Positions 42,061-51,736 of a DNA stretch of 64,000 bases are shown here, piece after piece. A program made the translations under genes and the position numbers. Position 1 is the first letter of the stretch. Each line of letters starts with the position of its first letter. Under the pieces are notes generated by a model. It made no database searches and had not been told where the DNA came from. It was given only the letters and a program-made list of their open reading frames with translations. The DNA comes from Prorocentrum cordatum (taxonomy: Eukaryota; Sar; Dinophyceae; Prorocentrales; Prorocentraceae): NCBI GenBank assembly GCA_963575745.1, contig CAUYUJ010001736.1, forward strand, positions 194,167-258,166. Direction: 5' to 3'.

Positions 42061-44340
42061 CGACTTTTTTAGAGCTCCCAGGGAGCTCTTAAATACCTAG
42101 CTCCAACGGGGTTTTACATAGCATGTTAGAGCTCAGTGGGAACTCCCTGGGAGCTCTAACATGGTATGTTAGAGCTCCAACGGAGCTCTAACATAGCATG
42201 TTCGAGTATGTTAGAGCTCCCTGGGAGCTCTAGCATAGCATGTTCCAGCATGTTCGAATATGCTAGAACCCCCAGGGGGCTCTAACATGCGATATTAGAG
42301 TTCCCATGTTAGAGCTCCCTGGGAGCTCTAACATACCGAGCTCCAACGGAGCTTTAACATAGCATGTTAGAGCTCAGTGGGAGCTCCCTGGGAGCTCTAA
42401 CATGGTATGTTAGAGCTCCAACGGAGCTCTAACATGGCTTGTTAGAGCTCCAACGGAGCTCTAACATAGCATGTAGTATGTTAGAGCTCCCTGGGAGCTC
42501 TAACATGGTATGTTAGAGCTCCGTGGGAGCTCTAACATGGCTTGTTAGAGCTCCCAGGGAGCTCGAACATAGCATGTTCGAGTATGTTAGAGCCCCCATG
42601 GGAGCCCTATAATGCTAGATTAGAGCTCCCATGTTAGAGCTCCCTTGGAGCTTTAATATACCGAGCTCCAGCGGAGCTTTAACATAGCATGTCAGAGCTC
42701 AATGGGAGCTCCCTGGGAGTTCTAACATGGTATGTTAGAGCTCCAACGGAGCTCTAACATAGCATGTTCGAGTATGTTAGGGCTCCCTGGGAGCTCTAAC
42801 ATGGTATGTTAGAGCTCCGCGGGAGCTCTAACATGGCATGTTCGAGCTCCAACGGAGCCCTAACATAGCATGTTCGAGTATGTTAGAGCTCCCTGGCAGC
42901 TCTAGCATGGTATGTTAGAGCTCCGCGGGAGCTCTAACATGGCTCCAACAGCTCTAGCATGTTCGAGTTGTTAGCTAGCTCCCCGGGAGCTCTAACATGC
43001 TTCTTAGAGCCCCCATGTTAGAGCTTCCTGGAGCTCGAAAAACCGAGCTCCAACGGAGCTTAACATAGCATGTTTAGAGCCAGTGGGAGGCTCCCTGGGA
43101 GCTTATACACCATATGGCATGTTTGAGTCGTTGGAGCTTCTAAAGCAAATGGTATGTTTAGAGCTCCAACGGAGCTCCTTACATAGCATGTTTTCCAGTA
43201 AGGTTAGAAGCTCTCCCTGGAGCACTGACATGGTAAATGGTATAGCTCGTGGAGCTCTAACATTGCTTGGTAGACGCCCGAACCGGAGCTCTAACATGTG
43301 GCATGTTCGAGTATGTTTAGAGCTCCCTGGGAGACTTCTAACATGGCATGTTAGAGCTCCCAGGGAGCTCTAACATACTGGAACATGCTATGTTAGAGCT
43401 CCGTTGGAGCTCTAACAAGCCATGTTAGAGCTTCCGCGGAGCTCTAACATACCATGTTAGAGCTCCCAGGGGGCTCTAACATACTGGAACATGCTATGTT
43501 AGAGCTCCGTTGGTGCTCTAACATGCCATGTTAGAGCTCCCACTGAGCTCTAACATACCATGCTAGAGCTCCCAGGGAGCTCCCACTGAGCTCTAACATG
43601 CTATGTTAAAGCTCCGTTGGAGCTCGGTATTTTAGAGCTCCCAGGGAGCTCTAACATGGGAGCTCCCCGAAATAGCATTTTAGGAGCTCCCTACGGAGCT
43701 CTAACAGAACTGGCAACATGCTATTTAGAAGGCCCCGTTGGAGCTCTAACAAGCCATGTTAGAGCTCCCACTGACTCCTTAACATACCATGTTAGATCTC
43801 CACATGTGAGCTCCTAAAACCTACTGGGGAGCATGCTATTTTTTATGGGTGCTCCGTTGGAGCTCTAACAAGCCATGTTAGAGCTCCCACGGAGCTCTAA
43901 CATACCATGTTAGAGCTCCCAGGGAGCTCTGAAATACTGGAACATGCTATGTTAGAGCTCCCAGGGAGCTCTAACATACCACGATAGAGTAGAGCTCCGT
44001 TAGAGAGCTCTAACAAGCCATGTTAGAGCTCCCACGGAGCTCTAACATACCATGTTAGAGCTGCCAGGGAGCTCCCACTGAGCTCTAACATACTATGTTA
44101 AAGCTCCGTTGGAGCTCGGTATTTTAGAGCTCCCAGGGAGCTCTAACATGGGAGCTCTAATAGCATGTTAGAGCTCCCTGGGAGCTCTAACGTGCTATGT
44201 TAGAGCTCCGCTCGCCGCCGCCGCCTCAGAGCTCCCACGGAGCTCTAACATGCGATGTTAGAGCTCCCAGGGAGCTCTAACATAATTTAACATACGATCT
44301 TAGAGCTCCATTGGAGCTCTAACATACGATCGGATTCTCG
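42061..44340. repeat. Palindromic satellite S1, array G
   Basis: About 2.3 kb of S1. A higher-order repeat of about 240-360 bp is visible (TACCGAGCTCCAACGGAGCT near 42090, 42332 and 42659). The stretch 43020-43350 is more diverged, with insertions. Confidence 0.93.
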
Positions 44341-45291
44341 GGCCCTGGCTGTCGACTCCCGTCGGGAGGGCCGAGTGGTCGAGGGGCCTCCCGACGGAGG
44401 GCCCTCGCAGATGATTCATCGTGCGGCGCCCCCCGACGGTCCGACGGTCTCCCCCGTGGCCGGTGGCCCATGGCCCGTGACCCGTCGTCGTCGTCACCGT
44501 CCGTCGGCGTCGCTGCCTCAGCCTCAGCCGTCTGCAGTGCGAAGGTCCAGTGTTTCGGCTGTACTCCTCCTCAGCCCGAGCAGGCGACCCCCCCCCCCTC
44601 CTCGGACTCAGGCGTCGACGCGGCGTCGACGCTCGCCGCGATGGCCGCGATGGCAGCATCTGGGCCGTCGACGACGATTCACGTCCAGCTCCAGCTTCGC
44701 GTGACCATCAATGGAGATGGAGTCGCGGTGGGCGGTGTGACCATCAACAATGGAGATGGAGTCGTGGCGGGCGGCGGCGGCGACGACCAGCGCGCCCCGG
44801 GGGCCGCCGCCGTGTTCCAGCATGCGGTTCATGTGCCAGCTGCTGGTGGTGGTGGCGCAGGGGCCGCACTCCCACTCCCACCCCCAGCACTTCCTGTCGA
44901 TGCCGCTGGGCAGCCTCCCCCTGTCGCTGCGCAGCCTGGGCAGCCTGGGCTGCCTCCGCCGGCGCCAGCGGGGCAAGCCTTGGAGTTGCCCGAGGGGTCT
45001 GAGGCCAACGACTTCGGCTGGCCAGCCACTGCGCCGTGGATCGCACCGCACTTCCGCCGGATCTTGCCCCTCGCGGCTGGCGCGCTCGGGTACCACAGCA
45101 GCCGCGTGATGGCCCGCTATCGCAGCGTTGACATCTGCACCGTATGCGGCGGCTTCTCTGAGCGTGTATGTTCCAGGAAGCTCTGCGCGGCCTGTTCAGG
45201 GATCCGCAGTGATCACTATGGCAGGCGCAACCTTCTTCACTTGCGCGTCGGCCACCACCCCAAAACTAACCGCGATTTTGCGGGCTGCTAG
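44341..45291 (+). CDS. Hypothetical protein with a C-terminal Cys cluster
   Basis: The ATG at 44470 gives 273 residues; the frame is open upstream. The N-terminal 180 residues are Ala/Pro/Gly/Ser-rich with a VTINGDGVAVGG tandem. The C-terminal 90 residues are ordered: DFGWPATAPWIAPHFRRIL, then DICTVCGGFSERVCSRKLC, AACSGIR and LRVGHHPKTN. C-x2-C and C-x4-C-x2-C pairs suggest a zinc-binding domain ending in G-H-H-P. The stop is TAG at 45289-45291. Function unknown. It begins where satellite S1 array G ends. Confidence 0.55.
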   Translation, partial: GPGCRLPSGGPSGRGASRRRALADDSSCGAPRRSDGLPRGRWPMARDPSSSSPSVGVAASASAVCSAKVQCFGCTPPQPEQATPPPSSDSGVDAASTLAAMAAMAASGPSTTIHVQLQLRVTINGDGVAVGGVTINNGDGVVAGGGGDDQRAPGAAAVFQHAVHVPAAGGGGAGAALPLPPPALPVDAAGQPPPVAAQPGQPGLPPPAPAGQALELPEGSEANDFGWPATAPWIAPHFRRILPLAAGALGYHSSRVMARYRSVDICTVCGGFSERVCSRKLCAACSGIRSDHYGRRNLLHLRVGHHPKTNRDFAGC

Positions 45292-45834
45292 CGTGGTGAG
45301 GGCCCGCCACGCGCCGCGCGTTGGAGTAGATGGGGGGAGGAGAGGTGGGGGGAGATGGGGGCGAGGCGATATGATCAGAAATTTTGACGACCGTGACGAC
45401 GACCGTGACGACGACGACGACGCGACGACGACCCGACCCGACTCGCCCTTAATCCTTAGGCCTCATCTGCATTCTGTGCCCTGCAGGACGCCGCCCCCGC
45501 GGCTGCTTCCCACGGTCCGTCGGCCCGATGCCACGCGCGCGCTCGATGCGAGGCCGCGTGGGCTGCAGCATGCGCGCCGTCTCATCCCCCGCCCCGCAGC
45601 GCGCGCCCCCCCCCCCCCACTGGCACCACTGGACGTTTGCGCAAGTGTCGGGCTTATGCCGATCGGATCAACGCCCCATGGCTCCAGGCCCCCCCAGGGC
45701 TCCCCCCCCCCGACTACATGAATTATCCGACGCTGTCCGCCGCGAGGGCGGGGGGGGAGGGGGGGCGCGCTGTAGCTGTTCTCTGTTCTATCGGCTAGCG
45801 CAGTCAGTCGAAACCTTCGGCCTGGCAACGAATC
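45292..45834. other. Unassigned
   Basis: GACGAC steps (45380-45435), C runs and G runs. No gene seen. Confidence 0.5.
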
Positions 45835-46020
45835 TCGAAAGCATAACAGATTTATGGGGTTCTGGATCTACTAGGACTCAAAAAATGAGTGTGTTGAAGA
45901 TTGGGATCTCCTCTTGACGCCCTGAGGGGCGAGGAATTTCTGGCAATCTCTCTTGAGGCCCTGTGGGGAGATAGAATTTCTGGGATCTCCTCTTGAGGCC
46001 CTTAGGGTAGTTAGAATTTC
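45835..46020 (+). repeat. Dispersed duplicate block, copy 2
   Basis: Near-identical to 41490-41645. Here it is followed by AGTTAGAATTTCTTGG, a third partial internal subrepeat, in place of satellite S1. Confidence 0.85.
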
Positions 46021-46369
46021 TTGGTGCCGTTGGGGTCTTGCAAAATCTCTGGGCCCACCCATCAAGAGCTGGTAGGCCATCTGGGGAGAACTCGACAGGC
46101 TCTTGGCGCCCTCGCTCGCTGAAAATGCATTAATCTTCGCATTGCTTCGAGGGAATGGGCGACTTCCGACATCCGTGAGTTCGTCTAGAATTGGTTGCGG
46201 CTATTTTCGCTCTGCTTCCTATCCGCCCTCTGGACGTTCCATCGGCTACAACGGCCCCTGTTCTTCCATCATTGCCCAATTCCATTCCCACCACGGCTCC
46301 AGCCCGACCTGCAACAGGCGCGCGAGGTGGAACGGCCAGCCCGCAGCTGAACCAGCCCGCCTGAGCGCG

Positions 46370-49300
46370 ATGAGCGGCTTCGCGGCGCAGCCGTTCAAGG
46401 ACTTCTGGGCCGACAAGGTTTCCCCCCTCATCGAGACTGACTTCAAACGGCTTCTCAAGACCATTCCGAAGCGCGTCGCCGAGAGGGCCGAGAAGCCGAA
46501 GAGGGAGAAGCCAGACAAGTCGCAGGAGGACCAGTCGAAGAAGATCTCGAAGAAGGACAGCAAGGAGAGAACTCCATTGCAGGAGAAGCTCGCCAGGATC
46601 ATCGAAGAGTGTAACGAGAAGGGCGAGCGCAGGAATGCCTATCTGAACCTGGCGTATACGGCGCCCATCGACAACAGTTTCCTGGAGGAGAATATCACGG
46701 TGGGCAAGGTGGAGAACGTGGCTGCGGACATGTTCATGTCGAACGTGCCGACGGACGACGCGGCTGAAACAGCGAACGACTCTCTTGAGGGCGCTGGCGA
46801 CGTCGAGTGCACAGCCCAGGGTAACCCACAGCGGCGCATCGTGGAGACGCTAAGCCAGGTCAAGGGTGGCAGGCGTTGGAACATCCCGAAGCAGGTTGAG
46901 AAAGGGTTCGAGATCCCCATCATGATCACCAACGTGAACCAGACCGCTGTGCCCGAGATCGGCAAGTTCAAGCGTTTGGGCAGTGACGTCGTGGTCAACG
47001 CTGTCTGGCTGGCCTACTACTGGGCGAAAGAGGAAGGCAACAGGCAGGCCGTAGAAGCGGTGGAGGACTTGATTCTGGATTGGCCCTTCGATTTCGCGCT
47101 GATCCCGGGGCGCGCGGCTGAGGAGGTCGAGGAGAACAAGTTCAAGTGGTCTGTCAACCAGAGAGCCCGCCACGAGCGCCTGCGCGATTTCCTCGGGGTC
47201 GAGAACCAGAACCTCATGCGCATCGTGGCACGTGCGGCGGACATCTTGAAGAGCGGCGGGCCAGGTGGCGGGAACCCCTCGGCAGAGAAGGCAGGCGTGG
47301 TTGGAGAAAAACATAAAGTGGGGACTTATGCACTGCCCCAGCCTGAGGACCGTCAAGACGCACATGATCAACTGGCTCGCTCTCGAAAAGTGCCCGGGGG
47401 CATTGCTGCTTTTGGATGCCGCCGTGAACCGTTGGGGGCGAGACAATCTGCTGGACAGGCCCACACAGCTTGGGACGATCATCGCGAAGACGGACGCTAC
47501 CTCGCTGGGGCTACGTCTTGGTAAGCCTGTACACGCGGATGTGGCGGAAGAGCGTGAAGGACGAAGGGCCCGTGCAGCGCCTCCACCATCGGCCAGGCAG
47601 TGGCCGAGATCTTGTGGGCGAAGAAGTACGTGGCGAACTGTCCGGAACAGTGCCCAGACTTGTTCAAAGGGAGCACTGGCTGCAACAGCACTGAAACAAC
47701 AGACGCACAGGAGAACGCCGCCGAGAGAAAAGTCCTGGTCATGGCGAGGCAATACCTCGACTCGCCGCTCAAGTTCTTCGAGAAGACTGAGGGGCCTGAC
47801 AAGGACCCGACCTGGGTGCAGTCACTGCCGACCGAGGCGCTGCGCCTGGCGATGAGACACGTCCTCGAAATAGGCCAGGAATTCTACAAGCAGGAGGTCC
47901 CTGGCGCCCTCACCCAGCCGTACGCCGAGCGCTACAACATGGACAAGTTCCACAGGAGCGTGCGAGTGAACAAGAGGTTCTTCGAGAAGTTCCAGATCGC
48001 GCACGACTCCCTCGTGGGAATGCCCCAGGAACCGTCGGAGGAAAAGCCTGCAGACAGCGACACGGCCGGTGCTGCAACAGCGGGCGGCGCTGGAACAGCG
48101 GAGGCGGCCTCCGAGGACAAGAAGAAGATCGACGTCTCCCCGAGCGACGTGAATAACTTCAAGGCGCTGTGCGAGCAGCAGTGCTCTACCGTGCTGGATG
48201 CGCGGGTCGTCATGATCACGGCGGAGGGCAGCGCCATGGATATCAACGTTTCGGTTACTAAGACACGCCTATGCCAGAACCTCACAGAGAATGCATCAGT
48301 GATGGGCTTCTACGATGTCAAGAATGCGAAGTTGTGCTGCGTCTTCGAGGGGCAAGGCCTCGCGCGCCGTGAGCCCGCGCTGGACGAGCAGGATTTCATA
48401 CGCTACCTGAAGTCCCTGGAACCGCTGATGGTCGGTGGACGGGACGTGCTGTGGGTGCTGACGGGCCGCCGCGCGCAGTCGAACCCCCCGAAGATCCAGA
48501 AGATCCTCGCCGCAAACAAGTTCCGCACGGTCACATACCACCTCGCCTACAACACGAAGCAGATGCAGCAGTACGGCCACTTCCGGAGGCAGCGAGGCCT
48601 GGCGAACTCGCGCTCGCACGAGGTCATGTTGCTCTGCTACAAGGGGAGGAAGCCGAAGCAAATGGCCAAGATCAGGCAGTTCGTGGACGCGGGCAGCCCC
48701 CTCTTCAACGAAGTGGTGAGGAACGTGCCTGTGTTGCCGCAGAAGAGCCACGCCCTCGTGCCCAAGCAGGTTCGGGGGGCCAGCTTGGCCAGCATGGTCG
48801 GCCAGTGCGTCGCCGAGGTGGAGGCCGAGGAGCGAGAGAAGCTGGGGTACTGCCGCCCTCTCCAGGAGGACGAGGGCGCTGATTGTGGCGCCGAGGCGCG
48901 CGACGAAGCTGCCCCAGCCGTCCGCCCCGAGAAGGCCATCGTGACTGCGGCCGTGAAGAAGCGGAAACTCTACCGCCAGCTCACGGGAACGGAGGTGCCG
49001 TGGTTCCCGCACGACAACGACATCGAGCTCCTCAAGGAGCTCTGCCACGAGGCGGGGAAGCCCAGGTGGGTGCACTTCGGCACGCCTGCGGGCGGCGCAG
49101 GCATGCACGGCTGCATCGAGAGCGGGCGCAGTGCGTTGGCCTTGACTTTCGACGACCACCACGCGAAGGTGCTCAAGCCGTTTCTCGTGGAGCGCGCCGT
49201 CGCGGCCATGCTCGGGAGCAGCACCATGGCGTTCGTGAGCGAGGACCTGCTTACACGCTCTGTGCAGTTGCGCCTGACAAAGGAGGACCCGAAGGAGGAC

Positions 49301-49510
49301 CCGAAGGATGGGAAGAAGGACGACAACAAGAAGGAGGGCAAGAAGGATGACAAGAAGAAGGACAATAAGGATAATACGAAGAAGGACAAGAAGGATGAAC
49401 AGAATAATGGTAAGAAGGGTAAGAAGCGCGACGCCGGCGCGTCCTCGACCTCAGACTCCTCGTCCACAGACGACTCCTCGGCCTCGCAGAAGAAGCCGAA
49501 GACAGGCTGA
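46370..49510 (+). CDS. Large protein with possible methyltransferase-like C-terminus, frame-interrupted
   Basis: The ATG at 46370 (SGFAAQPFKDFWADKVSPLI) begins a Lys/Glu-rich N-terminus, then EIPIMITNVNQTAVPEIGKF and VVVNAVWLAYYWAKEEGN. Continuity needs frame changes near 47260 (to HMINWLALEKCPGALLLLDA), 47510 (to YVLVSLYTRMWRKSVKDEG) and 47580 (to TIGQAVAEILWAKKYVANCP). The last frame runs to a TGA at 49508-49510. It contains DVLWVLTGRRAQSNPPKIQK (about 48447) and near the end PRWVHFGTPAGGAGMHGCIE, SGRSALALTFDD, which resembles the glycine-rich SAM loop and following acidic strand of class I methyltransferases. No DPPY/NPPY catalytic motif is certain; SNPP is the only candidate. The tail is Lys/Asp repeats and Ser-rich, typical of nuclear proteins. 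Confidence 0.55.
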
Positions 49511-49995
49511 AACAGAGCACAGGCTTGAGCACAGGCTGCAACATAATCCGACAGCTCCGACGCAGGAGCCAGCCCGCACGCTCCTGTTCCCGTGGAGCTG
49601 CCACTTGTTTGATTTTGGGCTGCAACAGTCGCGCGCTGGCGGCGTCGCCTCCGTTGTCCGTCGCACTTGGCCCGCGGCGCAGGCAAGGCGCAGAGTCAGG
49701 ATGCTTGCATTTCCAAAGGGTACCCTTGTTGCATCCTACGCTTTCCGTTCCGAAGCTGGGGGGCTGGATAAACAACAGATGCCATGCCGCCAAGGCCTAT
49801 GCATCCTTACGGCGCTCTGTAGGGGCGGGCCAGGATGGGGGTGCAGCAGGGCAGGGAAGACGCGGGAAGCAACGCTCCGAGGAGCGGCCGCAGGGGGGGG
49901 GGGGGGGACGGAGGAGGGGCCCGCAGGCGTCTCGGTTCACTGAAACTTAGCGGGCCCGCAGGGACGACACTGCCGTCAGCGGGCCTCCGCGGCGA
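49511..49995. other. Spacer between two plus-strand genes
   Basis: No gene seen. CTGAAACAG at 49507 spans the preceding stop and CTGCAACAG lies at 49620. G run at 49896-49908. A candidate acceptor (CTCGCAG) lies at 50009. Confidence 0.45.
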
Positions 49996-50009
49996 TGGCT
50001 GCCTCGCAG

Positions 50010-51085
50010 GAACAAGGCTCTCTTCTATAAGTGGGGCCGTTACCTGCAGGGTGACGGGTCGAACAACGACAAGATCAACGAGAAGCTGAGGGATACCTGC
50101 AGCAATAGCATGGCCAGGGTGGCAAAAAGGGGCCCCGACCGCAAAAGTGACGCTGGAGAAGGCAACGAAGAACAAATGTGTGTTGACGTGGCCAAAGCCG
50201 GTTTCGCATGACACCTGCACGCGGCTCCTCAAGATTGCGCTGGGCGCCAACTGGAAACACTATGTGAGCAAGCCTGCGGGGGTGCCAGGGCGCGCGAAAT
50301 GGGCTGGAACAGCTAACGCTGCAGAAGATGAGCCAGCTGTCGCCGAGGGCCACGGTGTCGCAGGAGAAACCCTAGAGGACGCGCTGGGGAAGGTGCTCGT
50401 TCCCGCCGCGGACGGGGTATCGGAGCCTACGCCGCCGGCAGCTGCTCGTCGCGGGTCTGCTGGTCCGAGAGCGGTGTCCCACGACGAGGGTCGCATGAAT
50501 CTACTTGCACTGAAGTTCGACGCGGTCGGGCACGCGTACGAAAACAAACAGAATGGCAAGTGCGAGGTCCTGCCGCTCGAGTACGACGTGCAGCGGGAAG
50601 GAGGGGAGCTCGGTCAGGGCTCTTTCGGCAAGGTCTACTTGGGCACGCGACGGGGCGACAAGACTGGCCTTGCGATCAAGATGCTGCGGGGCGACCCCAG
50701 CGATGCGCAGAAGGGGTTCAATGCGGATGCCGTCGGAGGGGCTCTGGATGAGGTCATGCGCCGCGGTGCTGTGGGCACGCACCCGCGTCTCGTTCGCTTA
50801 CTCGACGTGGGCCTTTTTCAGGAAGTTGCGCCCAGGAGCTGCAACAGTCCCGAAGAAAGCACACCGAGAACTGCAACAGTCAGTACCAAGGATGGATTGA
50901 AAATGGACGGAGCACATCGGCCTCGCGCACGAGTTGTTCGAGATCGATGTCCGCCAATTCCTCGGGAAGTCCTCCTTCGCGCAGACAGGGATGCGCCACG
51001 TCCTGAACAGCGTTCTCGAAGGGCTCCAGTGCATGCACGACAGTGGCCTCATTCACTGCGACATCAAGCCCGCGAACATCCTGAT
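50010..51085 (+). CDS. Protein kinase, N-lobe to catalytic loop
   Basis: Coding begins near 50010 (NKALFYKWGRYLQGDGSNND), shifts frame around 50115 and continues through CVLTWPKPVSHDTCTRLLKI. Kinase motifs: glycine loop GELGQGSFGKVYLG (about 50608-50646), Lys in LAIKML (50677), a helix-C Glu in ALDEVMRRG, then a break at 50836-50910 holding two CTGCAACAG copies, then HIGLAHELFEIDVRQFLGKS and the catalytic loop HCDIKPANIL (51054-51083). Asp and Asn of HxDxKPxN are present, so this half could be active. Serine/threonine type (DIKPAN). An intron follows. Confidence 0.75.
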
Positions 51086-51736
51086 GCGAGGATCGCCGCA
51101 GACGCGCGGCTGCTTCGAGAAGCAGGCGCTTGTATCACGTGAGCTTGGCGAATGGGATCCCGTCGCGCCGTGCCCAAAAAGCAAGCTGCAGTTCGACTGG
51201 CAGGTCCCGAGTTCCTTCGAGGCGCTCGTCGTCGACGTCGTCGTCGCCGTCGTCGTCGCCGTCGTCGTCGTCGTCCTCCTCCTCCTCGTCCTCCTCGTCC
51301 TCGTCGTCCTTGTCGTCCTCGCCGTCCTCGTCGTCCTCGTCGTCCTCGTCGTCGTCCTCCTCGTCCTCGTCGTCGTCGTCCTCGTTGTCCTCATCATCCT
51401 CGTCATCCTCGTCGTCCTCGTCGTCGTCCTCCTCGTCCTCGTCGTCGTCGTCCTCGTCGTCCTCGTCATCGTCGTCATGCTCGTCATCCTCGTCGTCGTT
51501 GTCGTCATCCTCGTCATCGTCGTCGTTCCTTCGACTAAGATCCCGAGTGGTCAGGGCTCACATGGAGCTCTAACATGCCATGTTAGAGCTCCATGGAGCT
51601 CCCTGGGAGCTCTAACATGGTATCACGTGCCATGTTAGAGCTCCCAGGGAGCTCTAACATGGCATGTTAGAGCTCCCTGGGAGCTCTAACATGCTATGTT
51701 AGAGCTCTCCTCTCCTCCATCCGCCCCTCACCGCAG
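51086..51736 (+). repeat. Kinase intron with (GTC)n microsatellite and satellite S1, array H
   Basis: The donor is unclear. (GTC)n with CTC interruptions spans about 51225-51530, S1 units span about 51555-51710, and the intron ends in CCGCCCCTCACCGCAG (51736), a clear pyrimidine-AG acceptor. The next exon starts with the kinase DFG-equivalent region, so S1 lies inside a transcribed gene. Confidence 0.75.
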
